From: Mycobacterium sp. IS-836
GTDB taxonomy: Bacteria > Actinomycetota > Actinomycetes > Mycobacteriales > Mycobacteriaceae
Assembly (NCBI RefSeq): GCF_001954275.1
Contig: NZ_MBEU01000068.1
Span: 186,001 to 250,000 of the forward strand
Direction of reading: 5' to 3'
DNA length: 64,000 bases
The position numbers were made by a program, and so were the translations under genes. Under the pieces are notes generated by a model that searched no databases, was not told where the DNA came from, and was given only the letters and a program-made list of their open reading frames with translations. Positions 15,768 through 26,022 of the stretch are shown piece after piece. Position 1 is the first letter of the stretch. Every line of letters starts with the position of its first letter.

Positions 15768-16337
15768 CCGTCGCGGGCGACCCCTACGGCACCTCGGCCC
15801 GATAATCGGCCCCAAGCGGGCTTCGCCGCCGTGCGATCCAGCAAACACTCGTTCGCCGTTCGTTCGGTGCCGTATTCGTCGAGCCTGGTGCGGCGGGCCG
15901 CCGCACGGGCCCTGGGATGCCCGCCGCGAGTGCGAAATTTTAATATAACGATTTGATAACAAAACTGCGTTAACCAGCGCAGTTATAGCTACTCGACCGT
16001 AACCACCTGCATGCAGGACGTTTGATTGCGCCGTTCGCGGCCGGGGTTGCGCGGGGTGTTACCCATGACACGGTTACCCGTGCGTAGAACTCACCAGTAA
16101 CTGCTCAGCATGCGAAAAGGGCCTTGATTCTTATGACACTCTTAGTACAGCCGATGCAGTCCGTCGCGCCGCTCGGATCCATTCGTTTCAAGGGGGCGGC
16201 CCGCCGACAAGACACCGGTCAGCCATTTTTGGCTTGCGATTCGACGCGGAATCGCCTGGAAGCGACAGGCCACGCGCGCCGGTGGGGAACCGGCCAGCGA
16301 ACCGAGACGTAAAGACGCATACAGGGAGAAATAGAAC
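15768..16337 (+). promoter_or_regulatory. 570-bp non-coding leader upstream of fas
   Basis: No convincing gene lies here. An AT-rich core at 15936-15965 (TTTTAATATAACGATTTGAT) is unusual for this genome and is a likely promoter zone. Next come an inverted repeat AACTGCG / CGCAGTT (15963-15969 and 15978-15984), a perfect palindrome CCTGCATGCAGG (16006-16017), and a direct repeat GTTACCC[A/G]TG (16058-16067 and 16073-16082). The fas promoter of mycobacteria is known to be bound by the TetR-type regulator FasR at inverted repeats; which of these elements is its site cannot be settled by eye. GGGAG near 16324 is the ribosome site for fas. Confidence 0.6.
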
Positions 16338-19300
16338 GTGACGATCCACGAGCCCGACCGGGTGTCCGCTGACCGCGACGGGAACAGCCCCCAGGCCACG
16401 CATGCCCTGGTCGACCGGCTGACGGCTGGCGAGCCGTACGCCGTCGCCTTCGGCGGCCAGGGCAGCGCCTGGCTGGAGACCCTGGAAGAACTGGTGTCGT
16501 CGGCCGGCATCGAAACCGACTTGGCAACGCTGGTCGGTGAGGTGGAGCTGCTGCTCGAACCGGTGGCAAAGGAACTGGTCGTGGTGCGTCCGATCGGTTT
16601 CGAGCCGCTGCAGTGGGTGCGCGCGCTGGCGGCCGAGGATCCCGTTCCGTCCGAGAAGCACCTGACATCGGCCGCGGTGTCGATACCGGGCGTGCTGCTC
16701 ACCCAGATCGCGGCCGGGCGTGCCCTGGCGCGACAGGGCATGGACTGGGTCGCGACACCGCCGGTGGCCGTCGCCGGACATTCGCAAGGTGTGCTGGCCG
16801 TCGAGGCATTCAAGGCGGCGGGCGCGCGCGACGCCGAGCTGCTGGCGATGGGCCAGCTCATCGGTGCCGCGGGCACCCTGGTGGCCCGCCGGCGCGGCAT
16901 CTCCGTCCTCGGCGACCGTCCGCCGATGGTGTCGGTCACCAACGCCGACCCCGAGCGCATCCGCCGGCTGCTCGACGAGTTCGCACAGGATGTTCGCACC
17001 GTGCTGCCGCCGGTGCTATCCATCCGCAACGGCCGGCGCTCGGTCGTGATCACCGGCACCCCGGAGCAGTTGTCCCGATTCGAGCTCTACTGCCAGCAGA
17101 TCTCCGACAAGGAAGCGGCCGACCGCAAGAACAAGATCCGCGGCGGCGACGTCTTCTCGCCCGTCTTCGATCCGGTGCAGGTTGAGGTCGGCTTCCACAC
17201 ACCGCGGCTGGCCGACGGCATCGACATCGTGGGGACCTGGGCCGAGAAGATTGGCCTCGACGCGGCGTCGGCCCGGGAACTGACCGAGGCCATCCTGGTC
17301 CGCGGCGTCGACTGGGTGGACGAGATCACCCAGGTCCACAATGCCGGGGCGCGCTGGATCCTCGACCTGGGGCCCGGCGACATCCTCACCCGGCTGACCG
17401 CGCCGGTGATCCGGGGCCTCGGCATCGGCATCGTGCCGGCGGCGACCCGCGGCGGTCAGCGCAACCTGTTCACCGTCGGGGCGACCCCCGAGGTGGCCCG
17501 GGCCTGGTCTAGCTACGCCCCGACTGTGGTGCGCCTGCCCGACGGCCGGGTCAAGCTGTCGACGAAGTTCACCCGGCTGACCGGGCGGTCACCGATCCTG
17601 CTGGCCGGCATGACGCCGACCACCGTCGACGCGAAGATCGTCGCCGCCGCGGCCAACGCCGGCCACTGGGCTGAGCTGGCCGGTGGTGGGCAGGTCACCG
17701 AGGAAATTTTCGCCGACCGGATCGAGGAGCTGTCCGGGCTGCTCGAGGACGGCCGCACCTACCAGTTCAACGCGCTGTTCCTCGACCCATACCTGTGGAA
17801 GCTCCAGGTCGGCGGCAAGCGTCTGGTGCAGAAGGCCCGCCAGTCCGGCGCGGCGATCGACGGCTTGGTGATCAGCGCCGGCATCCCGGATCTCGAGGAG
17901 GCCGTCGAGCTGATCGATGAGCTCAACGAGGTCGGCATCAGCCACGTCGTGTTCAAGCCGGGCACCATCGAGCAGATCCGCTCGGTCATCCGCATCGCTA
18001 CCGAGGTGCCCACCAAGCCGGTGATCATGCACGTCGAGGGCGGGCGCGCGGGCGGCCACCATTCCTGGGAAGACCTCGACGACCTGCTGGTGGCAACGTA
18101 TTCCGAGCTGCGTTCGCGCCCCAACATCACCGTTTGCGTGGGCGGCGGTATCGGCACCCCCGAGCGGGCGGCCGAATACCTGTCCGGACGCTGGGCGCAG
18201 GCCTACGGCTTCCCCCTGATGCCGATCGACGGGATCCTGGTCGGCACCGCGGCGATGGCCACGCTCGAGTCGACCACGTCGCCGTCGGTCAAGCGCATGC
18301 TGGTCGAGACGCAAGGCACGGACCAGTGGATCAGTGCCGGAAAAGCCCAGGGCGGTATGGCTTCCAGCCGCAGCCAGCTCGGCGCGGACATCCACGAAAT
18401 CGACAACACCGCCTCGCGTTGCGGTCGGCTGCTCGACGAGGTCGCCGGCGACGCCGACGCCGTCGCGGAGCGCCGCGACGAGATCATCGCGGCGATGGCC
18501 AACACGGCCAAGCCGTACTTCGGCGACGTCGCGGACATGACCTACCTGCAGTGGTTGCGGCGCTACGTCGAGCTGACCATCGGCGAGGGCAACTCGACCG
18601 CCGACACCGCTTCGCCGGGCAGCCCCTGGCTGGCCGACACCTGGCGTGACCGCTTCGAGCAGATGCTGCAGCGCGCCGAAGCTCGTTTGCACCCAAAGGA
18701 TTTCGGCCCGATCGAGACGCTGTTCGCCGATCGGGCGCTGCTGGAGAACCCCGACCAGGCTATCGCCACCTTGCTCGAGCACTACCCGGACGCCGAAAAG
18801 GTGCAACTGCATCCGGCCGACGTGCCGTTCTTCGTCACGCTGTGCAAAACGCTGGGCAAGCCGGTCAACTTCGTGCCGGTCATCGACAAGGACGTCCGGC
18901 GGTGGTGGCGCAGTGACTCGCTGTGGCAGGCCCACGACGCCCGCTACGAAGCCGACCAGGTGTGCATCATCCCGGGCACCGCGTCGGTCGCCGGCATCAC
19001 GCGGATGGACGAACCCGTCGGTGAATTGCTCGACCGCTTCGAGCAGGCCGCGATCGACGAGGTGCTGGAGAGCGGGGCCGAGCCGCAACCCGTCCGGTCA
19101 CGCCGGCTGGGCCGCCCCGACGTCACCGGACCCTTGGCCGTCGTGCTCGACGCCGCCGACGTGTTGTGGGCCGGTCGCACGGCCACGAACCCGGTTCACC
19201 GCATCGCCGATCCGGCCGACTGGCTGGTGCACGACGGGCCCGAAAGCCTCCGTGCCACACACTCATCCACTGGCGCGCGGCTTCAGGTGAAGTCCGACGA

Positions 19301-22300
19301 CGGGGCCGGCACCGAGCAAGTCGTGCTCAGTGTGCCGGTGTCCGGCGTATGGGTGGATATTCCGTTTACCTTGCATCCCAACACCCTTGACGGCGGTATT
19401 CCGGTGGTCTCCACCGAGGCCGCCGCGACCGCGATGCGCGCGGTCCTGGCGATCGCCGCCGGCGTCGACGGGCCGGAGTTCCTGCCGCGGGTCGTCGACG
19501 GGACGGCGACCGTGAGCGTCGACTGGGATCCCGAGCGGGTCGCCGACCACACCGGCGTCACGGCCACCTTCGGTGAGCCGCTGGCGCCCAGCCTCACCAC
19601 CGTGCCGGACGCGCTCGTGGGTCTTTGCTGGCCCGCCGTTTTCGCGGCCATCGGCTCCGCGGCCACCGACGCCGGTGTCCCGGTGGTCGAGGGGCTGCTG
19701 AGCCTGGTGCACCTCGACCACGCCGCCCACGTGGTCGGTGAGCTGCCCGGTGTCCCAGCGCAATTGACGGTCACCGCAACGGCTTCGTCGGCCACCGACA
19801 CGGACATGGGCCGCGTCGTCCCGGTCTCGGTGACCATCGCCGATGCCGACGGGACGGCGATCGCCACCCTCGCCGAGCGTTTCGCGATCCTCGGTCGAAC
19901 CGGTACGGCCGAGCTGACCGACCCGGTGCGGGCGGGCGGCGCGGTCTCCGAGAACGCGACCGACACTCCGCGACGTCGCCGCCGCGATGTCACGCTGACC
20001 GCACCCGTCGACATGCGTCCGTTCGCGGTGGTGTCCGGCGACCACAACCCGATTCACACCGACCGGGCCGCCGCGCTGCTGGCCGGCCTGGAATCGCCCA
20101 TCGTGCACGGCATGTGGCTCTCGGCCGCCGCGCAGCACGCGGCGACGGCCACCGACGGGCAAGCGCGCCCACCGGCCCGGCTGATCGGCTGGACCGCGCG
20201 CTTCCTGGGCATGGTGCGCCCGGGTGACGAAGTGGACTTCCGTGTCGATCGCGTCGGAATCGACCGGGGCGCAGAGGTTTTGGAAGTGGCGGCGCGCATC
20301 GGCTCGGATCTGGTCATGTCGGCCACCGCCCGGCTGGCCGCGCCCAAGACGGTCTACGCGTTCCCCGGCCAGGGCATCCAGCACAAGGGCATGGGCATGG
20401 AGGTGCGCGCCCGGTCCAAGGCGGCCCGCAAGGTGTGGGACACCGCCGACAAGTTCACCCGGGACACGCTGGGCTTCTCGGTGCTGCACGTGGTGCGCGA
20501 CAACCCGACCAGCATCATCGCCAGCGGTGTGCACTACAACCACCCCGAGGGCGTGCTCTACCTAACGCAGTTCACTCAGGTTGCGATGGCGACGGTGGCC
20601 GCGGCCCAGGTCGCCGAGATGCGCGAGCAAGGCGCCTTCGTCGAAGGTGCCATCGCCTGCGGGCACTCCGTCGGCGAGTACACCGCCCTGGCCTGCGTGA
20701 CGGGCATCTACGAGCTGGAAGCCTTGCTGGAGATGGTGTTTCACCGTGGCTCCAAGATGCACGACATCGTGCCGCGCGACGAGCTGGGCCGCTCCAACTA
20801 CCGCTTGGCGGCGATCCGGCCCTCGCAGATCGACCTGCCCGACGAAGAGGTGCCCGCGTTCGTCGCCGGGATCGCCGAGAGCACCGGTGAATTCCTGGAG
20901 ATCGTGAACTTCAACCTGCGCGGTTCGCAGTACGCGATCGCCGGCACGGTGCGCGGTTTGGAAGCGCTGGAAGAGGAAGTCGAGCGTCGCCGCGAGCTCA
21001 GCGGTGGCCGGCGGTCGTTCATCCTGGTGCCCGGGATCGACGTGCCGTTCCACTCCCGGGTGTTGCGAATCGGGGTGGCCGAATTCCGTCGCTCGCTGGA
21101 GCGGGTCATGCCGCGCGACAAAGACCCCGACATCATCATCGGGCGCTACATCCCCAACCTGGTGCCGCGGCCGTTCACGCTGGACCGCGACTTCGTTCAG
21201 GAAATCCGGGACCTGGTGCCCGCCGAGCCGCTCGACGAGATCCTCGCCGACTACGACACCTGGCGTAACGAGAAGCCCCGCGAGCTGGCCCGCAAGGTGT
21301 TGATCGAGCTGCTGGCGTGGCAGTTCGCCAGCCCAGTGCGCTGGATCGAAACCCAGGACCTGCTGTTCACGGAGGAGGCCGCGGGCGGTCTGGGCGTGGA
21401 GCGCTTCGTCGAAATCGGTGTGAAGTCGGCGCCGACCGTCGCCGGGCTGGCCACCAACACCCTCAAGCTGCCCGAATATGCCCACAGCACAGTCGAAGTG
21501 CTCAACGCCGAGCGCGACGCCGCGGTGCTGTTCGCTACGGACACCGACCCCGAACCGGAGCCCGAAGACGAGGCGCCGGTCGCCGAGGCCGCACCGGAAG
21601 GCGCCGCCGTGGAGGCCGCAGCGGCGGCTCCGGCTCCCGCCGCAGCTCCGTCGGGTGCTCCACGCCCCGACGACATCGGGTTCGACGCCGCCGACGCGAC
21701 CCTGGCGCTGATCGCGCTGTCGGCCAAGATGCGCATCGACCAGATCGAGGAACTCGACTCCATCGAGTCCATTACCGACGGCGCGTCGTCGCGACGCAAC
21801 CAGCTGCTGGTGGACCTGGGCTCGGAGCTGAACCTGGGCGCCATCGACGGTGCCGCAGAGGCGGACCTGGCCGGGCTGCGGTCTCAGGTGACCAAGCTGG
21901 CCCGCACGTACAAGCCTTACGGCCCAGTGCTTTCCGATGCGATCAACGATCAGCTGCGGACCGTTCTCGGGCCCTCGGGCAAGCGGCCCGCCGCCATCGC
22001 CGAGCGGGTCAAGAAGACCTGGGAGCTCGGTGACGGTTGGGCCAAGCACGTCACGGTCGAGGTCGCGCTGGGTACCCGCGAGGGCACCAGCGTTCGCGGC
22101 GGCTCGATGGGCCACCTGCACGAGGGTGCGCTGGCCGATGCCGCATCGGTCGACAGGGTCATCGACGCCGCGGTCGCATCGGTCGCCGCCCGCCGCGGGG
22201 TTTCGGTGGCACTGCCGTCCGCCGGCGGTGCCGGCGGGGGCGCGACCATCGACGCGGCCGCGCTGAGCGAATTCACCGATCAGATCACCGGTCGCGACGG

Positions 22301-25300
22301 CGTGCTCGCCTCGGCGGCCCGCCTGATCCTCGGCCAGCTGGGCCACGACGACCCGGTCAGCGTGTCACCGGCGGCCACCGATGCCGAGCTCATCGACCTG
22401 GTCACTCTCGAACTGGGCGCCGACTGGCCACGTTTGGTGGCTCCGGTGTTCGACGCCAAGAAGGCCGTCGTGTTCGACGACCGCTGGGCCAGCGCCCGCG
22501 AGGACCTCGTCAAGCTGTGGCTGGCCGACGACGGCGACATCGACGCCCAGTGGTTGCATTTGTCCGAACGGTTCGAGGGCGCCGGACATGTCGTCGCCAC
22601 CCAGGCCACCTGGTGGCAGGGCAAGGCGCTGGCCGCGGGCCGGCAGATCCACGCGTCGCTGTACGGCCGAATCGCCGCCGGCGCCGAGAACCCGAACCCG
22701 GGGCCCTACAGCAGCGAAGTCGCCGTGGTGACAGGCGCTTCGAAGGGTTCGATCGCGGCGTCGGTGGTCGCGCGGCTGCTCGACGGCGGTGCCACCGTCA
22801 TCGCAACGACGTCGAAGCTCGACGACGAACGCCTGGCGTTCTACCGTTCGCTCTATCGCGATCACGCCCGCTACGGCGCCGCCCTGTGGGTCGTCGCGGC
22901 CAACATGGCGTCCTACTCCGACATCGACGCCCTGGTCGAATGGGTCGGCACCGAGCAGACCGAAAGCCTTGGGCCACAGTCGATTCACATCAAGGACGCG
23001 CAGACCCCGACGCTGCTGTTCCCGTTCGCTGCGCCGCGCGTGGTCGGCGATCTGTCGGAGGCGGGATCGCGCTCCGAGATGGAGATGAAGGTGCTGCTGT
23101 GGGCCGTGCAGCGGCTGATCGGCGGGCTGTCGAAGATCGGCGCCGAGCGCGACATCGCGTCGCGGCTGCACGTGGTGCTGCCCGGTTCGCCCAACCGCGG
23201 CATGTTCGGCGGCGACGGTGCCTACGGCGAGGCCAAGTCCGCGCTGGACGCCCTGGTGAGTCGTTGGCACGCCGAGTCGTCGTGGGCGGCGCGAGTGAGC
23301 CTGGCGCACGCGCTGATTGGCTGGACCCGCGGCACCGGGTTGATGGGCCACAACGACGCCATCGTCGACGCGGTCGAGGAGGCCGGCGTTACCACCTACT
23401 CCACCGACGAGATGGCAGGCATGCTGCTGGCCCTGTGCGATGTGGAATCCAAGGTGGCCGCCGCTGGAAAGCCGATCAAGGCGGACCTGACCGGCGGGCT
23501 CGGCGAAGCCGAGCTGGACATGGCCGAGCTGGCCGCCAAGGCGCGCGAGGAGATGTCGACCGACGCGGCCGACGACGAGGTCGAGACCGAGGGCACCATT
23601 GCCGCTCTGCCGTCGCCGCCCCGCGGGTACACGCCCGCCCCGCCGCCGGAATGGGACGACCTCGACGTCGACCCGGCCGATCTGGTGGTGATCGTCGGCG
23701 GCGCCGAGATCGGGCCGTACGGCTCGTCGCGCACCCGGTTCGAGATGGAGGTCGAGAACGAACTCTCGGCGGCCGGCGTGCTCGAGCTCGCCTGGACGAC
23801 CGGAATGATCCGCTGGGAGGACGACCCCCAACCGGGTTGGTACGACACGCAATCCGGCGACCTGGTCGACGAAGCAGAGCTGGTCGAGCGTTACCACGAC
23901 GCCGTGCTCGAGCGAACGGGCATCCGCGAGTTCGTCGACGACGGCGCGATCGATCCCGACCACGCGTCACCGTTGCTGGTGTCGGTCTTCTTGGACAAGG
24001 ACTTCAGCTTCGTGGTGTCGTCGGAGGCCGACGCCCGCGGCTTCGTCGAATTCGACCCCGAGCACACGGTCATCCGGCCGGTGCCCGACTCAACCGACTG
24101 GCAGGTAATCCGCAAGGCCGGCACCGAGATCCGGGTTCCGCGCAAGACCAAGCTGTCGCGCGTCGTCGGCGCCCAGATTCCGACCGGGTTCGACCCGACG
24201 GTGTGGGGGATCAGCCCCGACATGGCCACCTCGATCGACCGGGTGGCGTTGTGGAACATCGTCGCGACCGTCGATGCATTCCTGTCCGCCGGATTCAGCC
24301 CGGCCGAAGTGATGCGCTACGTGCACCCGAGCCTGGTGGCCAGCACGCAGGGTACCGGGATGGGCGGCATGACGTCGATGCAGACCATGTATCACGGCAA
24401 CCTGTTGGGCCGGAACAAGCCGAACGACATCCTGCAGGAAGTGCTGCCGAATGTTGTTGCCGCGCATGTGGTTCAGTCCTATGTCGGCAGCTACGGCTCG
24501 ATGATCCACCCGGTGGCGGCCTGCGCGACGGCGGCGGTGTCGCTCGAGGAGGGTGTCGACAAGATCCGGCTGGGCAAGGCCGAGCTGGTGGTGACCGGCG
24601 GCCTGGATGACCTGACGCTGGAAGCCATCATCGGCTTCGGTGACATGGCGGCCACCGCCGACACCGCGATGATGCGCGGCCGGGGCATCGACGACTCGAA
24701 GTTCTCCCGGCCCAACGACCGGCGCCGGCTGGGCTTCGTCGAGGCGCAGGGCGGCGGCACCATCCTGCTGGCGCGCGGCGACCTGGCGCTCAAGATGGGA
24801 TTGCCGGTGCTTGCGGTGGTGGCCTACGCGCAGTCGTTCGGCGACGGCGTGCACACCTCGATCCCGGCCCCGGGCCTGGGTGCGCTGGGCGCGGGGCGCG
24901 GCGGCACGGATTCGCCGCTGGCGCGCGCGCTGGCCAAGCTCGGTGTGGGCGCCGACGACGTCGCGGTGATCTCCAAGCACGACACCTCGACGCTGGCCAA
25001 CGACCCCAACGAGACCGAGCTGCACGAGCGGCTCGCCGACTCGCTGGGCCGCTCCGAGGGCGCCCCGCTGTTCATCGTGTCGCAGAAGAGCCTGACCGGG
25101 CACGCCAAGGGCGGCGCGGCGGTGTTCCAGACGATGGGCCTGTGCCAGATGCTGCGCGACGGGGTGATCCCGCCGAACCGCAGCCTGGATTGCGTCGACG
25201 ACGAATTGGCCGGCTCCGCGCACTTCGTCTGGGTGCGGGACACGCTGCGGCTGGGCGGGAAGTTCCCGCTCAAGGCGGGGATGCTGACCAGTCTCGGGTT

Positions 25301-25583
25301 TGGGCATGTGTCCGGGCTCGTCGCGCTGGTCCACCCGCAGGCGTTCATCGCCGCGCTGGACCCGGAGCAGCGCGAGACCTACCAGCAGCGTGCGGAGGCA
25401 CGCCTGCTGGCCGGTCAGCGCCGACTGGCGTCGGCCATCGCCGGCGGCGCGCCGATGTACGAGCGGCCGGCGGACCGCCGCTTCGACCACGGCGCGCCCG
25501 AGAAGCGGCAGGAGGCGGCGATGCTGCTGAATCCGGCCGCCCGGCTGGGTGACGACGAGGCCTACGAGGTCCCCGCCGAATGA
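16338..25583 (+). CDS. fas: Type I fatty acid synthase, single chain
   Basis: This 3,081-residue multidomain enzyme makes C16-C26 acyl-CoAs for phospholipids and mycolic acids in the cytosol. The domains appear in the standard mycobacterial order. The acetyltransferase has S149 in GHSQG. The flavin enoyl reductase begins near 415 (LLAGMTPTTVDAK). The MaoC-type dehydratase has H1236 in SGDHNPIH. The malonyl/palmitoyl transferase has S1444 in GHSVGEY. An Ala/Pro/Glu-rich tether spans about 1735-1775. The acyl carrier domain has a likely phosphopantetheine serine at S1817 or S1818 (GASSRRNQ). The ketoreductase starts near 2130 (VVTGASKGS). The ketosynthase has C2729 in AACATAAV, with SKHDTST and LTGHAKG supplying histidines. 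The GTG start has GGGAGAAATAGAAC before it. acpS follows 28 nt after the stop. Confidence 0.98.
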   Translation: MTIHEPDRVSADRDGNSPQATHALVDRLTAGEPYAVAFGGQGSAWLETLEELVSSAGIETDLATLVGEVELLLEPVAKELVVVRPIGFEPLQWVRALAAEDPVPSEKHLTSAAVSIPGVLLTQIAAGRALARQGMDWVATPPVAVAGHSQGVLAVEAFKAAGARDAELLAMGQLIGAAGTLVARRRGISVLGDRPPMVSVTNADPERIRRLLDEFAQDVRTVLPPVLSIRNGRRSVVITGTPEQLSRFELYCQQISDKEAADRKNKIRGGDVFSPVFDPVQVEVGFHTPRLADGIDIVGTWAEKIGLDAASARELTEAILVRGVDWVDEITQVHNAGARWILDLGPGDILTRLTAPVIRGLGIGIVPAATRGGQRNLFTVGATPEVARAWSSYAPTVVRLPDGRVKLSTKFTRLTGRSPILLAGMTPTTVDAKIVAAAANAGHWAELAGGGQVTEEIFADRIEELSGLLEDGRTYQFNALFLDPYLWKLQVGGKRLVQKARQSGAAIDGLVISAGIPDLEEAVELIDELNEVGISHVVFKPGTIEQIRSVIRIATEVPTKPVIMHVEGGRAGGHHSWEDLDDLLVATYSELRSRPNITVCVGGGIGTPERAAEYLSGRWAQAYGFPLMPIDGILVGTAAMATLESTTSPSVKRMLVETQGTDQWISAGKAQGGMASSRSQLGADIHEIDNTASRCGRLLDEVAGDADAVAERRDEIIAAMANTAKPYFGDVADMTYLQWLRRYVELTIGEGNSTADTASPGSPWLADTWRDRFEQMLQRAEARLHPKDFGPIETLFADRALLENPDQAIATLLEHYPDAEKVQLHPADVPFFVTLCKTLGKPVNFVPVIDKDVRRWWRSDSLWQAHDARYEADQVCIIPGTASVAGITRMDEPVGELLDRFEQAAIDEVLESGAEPQPVRSRRLGRPDVTGPLAVVLDAADVLWAGRTATNPVHRIADPADWLVHDGPESLRATHSSTGARLQVKSDDGAGTEQVVLSVPVSGVWVDIPFTLHPNTLDGGIPVVSTEAAATAMRAVLAIAAGVDGPEFLPRVVDGTATVSVDWDPERVADHTGVTATFGEPLAPSLTTVPDALVGLCWPAVFAAIGSAATDAGVPVVEGLLSLVHLDHAAHVVGELPGVPAQLTVTATASSATDTDMGRVVPVSVTIADADGTAIATLAERFAILGRTGTAELTDPVRAGGAVSENATDTPRRRRRDVTLTAPVDMRPFAVVSGDHNPIHTDRAAALLAGLESPIVHGMWLSAAAQHAATATDGQARPPARLIGWTARFLGMVRPGDEVDFRVDRVGIDRGAEVLEVAARIGSDLVMSATARLAAPKTVYAFPGQGIQHKGMGMEVRARSKAARKVWDTADKFTRDTLGFSVLHVVRDNPTSIIASGVHYNHPEGVLYLTQFTQVAMATVAAAQVAEMREQGAFVEGAIACGHSVGEYTALACVTGIYELEALLEMVFHRGSKMHDIVPRDELGRSNYRLAAIRPSQIDLPDEEVPAFVAGIAESTGEFLEIVNFNLRGSQYAIAGTVRGLEALEEEVERRRELSGGRRSFILVPGIDVPFHSRVLRIGVAEFRRSLERVMPRDKDPDIIIGRYIPNLVPRPFTLDRDFVQEIRDLVPAEPLDEILADYDTWRNEKPRELARKVLIELLAWQFASPVRWIETQDLLFTEEAAGGLGVERFVEIGVKSAPTVAGLATNTLKLPEYAHSTVEVLNAERDAAVLFATDTDPEPEPEDEAPVAEAAPEGAAVEAAAAAPAPAAAPSGAPRPDDIGFDAADATLALIALSAKMRIDQIEELDSIESITDGASSRRNQLLVDLGSELNLGAIDGAAEADLAGLRSQVTKLARTYKPYGPVLSDAINDQLRTVLGPSGKRPAAIAERVKKTWELGDGWAKHVTVEVALGTREGTSVRGGSMGHLHEGALADAASVDRVIDAAVASVAARRGVSVALPSAGGAGGGATIDAAALSEFTDQITGRDGVLASAARLILGQLGHDDPVSVSPAATDAELIDLVTLELGADWPRLVAPVFDAKKAVVFDDRWASAREDLVKLWLADDGDIDAQWLHLSERFEGAGHVVATQATWWQGKALAAGRQIHASLYGRIAAGAENPNPGPYSSEVAVVTGASKGSIAASVVARLLDGGATVIATTSKLDDERLAFYRSLYRDHARYGAALWVVAANMASYSDIDALVEWVGTEQTESLGPQSIHIKDAQTPTLLFPFAAPRVVGDLSEAGSRSEMEMKVLLWAVQRLIGGLSKIGAERDIASRLHVVLPGSPNRGMFGGDGAYGEAKSALDALVSRWHAESSWAARVSLAHALIGWTRGTGLMGHNDAIVDAVEEAGVTTYSTDEMAGMLLALCDVESKVAAAGKPIKADLTGGLGEAELDMAELAAKAREEMSTDAADDEVETEGTIAALPSPPRGYTPAPPPEWDDLDVDPADLVVIVGGAEIGPYGSSRTRFEMEVENELSAAGVLELAWTTGMIRWEDDPQPGWYDTQSGDLVDEAELVERYHDAVLERTGIREFVDDGAIDPDHASPLLVSVFLDKDFSFVVSSEADARGFVEFDPEHTVIRPVPDSTDWQVIRKAGTEIRVPRKTKLSRVVGAQIPTGFDPTVWGISPDMATSIDRVALWNIVATVDAFLSAGFSPAEVMRYVHPSLVASTQGTGMGGMTSMQTMYHGNLLGRNKPNDILQEVLPNVVAAHVVQSYVGSYGSMIHPVAACATAAVSLEEGVDKIRLGKAELVVTGGLDDLTLEAIIGFGDMAATADTAMMRGRGIDDSKFSRPNDRRRLGFVEAQGGGTILLARGDLALKMGLPVLAVVAYAQSFGDGVHTSIPAPGLGALGAGRGGTDSPLARALAKLGVGADDVAVISKHDTSTLANDPNETELHERLADSLGRSEGAPLFIVSQKSLTGHAKGGAAVFQTMGLCQMLRDGVIPPNRSLDCVDDELAGSAHFVWVRDTLRLGGKFPLKAGMLTSLGFGHVSGLVALVHPQAFIAALDPEQRETYQQRAEARLLAGQRRLASAIAGGAPMYERPADRRFDHGAPEKRQEAAMLLNPAARLGDDEAYEVPAE

Positions 25584-25611
25584 CGTCGGTCATCCGTTAA
25601 CCTGGCCAGCC

Positions 25612-26004
25612 ATGGGCATCGTCGGAGTGGGGATCGACCTCGTCTCCATCCCTGATTTCGCGGAGCAGGTCGACCAGCCGGGAACCGTCTTCTCCGAGAC
25701 GTTTACGCCGGGCGAGCGTCGTGACGCCTCGGACAAGAGTTCGTCGGCGGCGCGTCACCTGGCGGCGCGCTGGGCCGCGAAGGAAGCCGTGATCAAGGCC
25801 TGGTCCGGGTCGCGGTTCGCCCAGCGGCCCGTGCTGCCGGAGGACATTCACCGCGACATCGAAGTGGTCACCGACATGTGGGGACGACCGCGGGTGCGGC
25901 TGACCGGGGATATCGCCAAGCACCTGGCCGACGTGACGATCCACGTGTCGCTCACCCACGAGGGGGATACCGCCGCCGCGGTGGCCATCCTTGAAACGTC
26001 CTGA
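25612..26004 (+). CDS. acpS: Holo-[acyl carrier protein] synthase
   Basis: This 130-residue 4'-phosphopantetheinyl transferase loads the ACP domain of the FAS I encoded directly upstream. Motifs are GVGIDLVSI at the N-terminus, with the Mg-binding Asp, and the central ARWAAKEAVIKAWSG (family W-A-x-K-E-A-x-x-K). The C-terminal VSLTHEGDTAAAVAIL ends the fold. Length agrees with AcpS (about 130). I chose the ATG at 25612 because the conserved N-terminal strand starts immediately. The fas-acpS pairing is conserved in mycobacteria (Rv2524c-Rv2523c). Confidence 0.96.
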   Translation: MGIVGVGIDLVSIPDFAEQVDQPGTVFSETFTPGERRDASDKSSSAARHLAARWAAKEAVIKAWSGSRFAQRPVLPEDIHRDIEVVTDMWGRPRVRLTGDIAKHLADVTIHVSLTHEGDTAAAVAILETS

Positions 26005-26022
26005 GGGCCTAGCCTCGAGACC

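Noticed and set aside
16124..16312. A 62-codon frame in the fas leader
   Set aside because: It lacks a convincing ribosome site, the composition changes to Arg/Thr-rich in the second half, and it overlaps the region expected to be untranslated leader. A leader peptide cannot be fully excluded.
22365..23963. A 532-codon minus-strand frame inside fas
   Set aside because: It is a shadow frame with no motifs, covered by the ketoreductase and ketosynthase regions.
22037..24610. An 857-codon open frame on the plus strand inside fas
   Set aside because: It is out of frame with fas, and its translation is an Arg/Gly-rich low-complexity string with no fold signature; fas motifs in this region are intact in the main frame.
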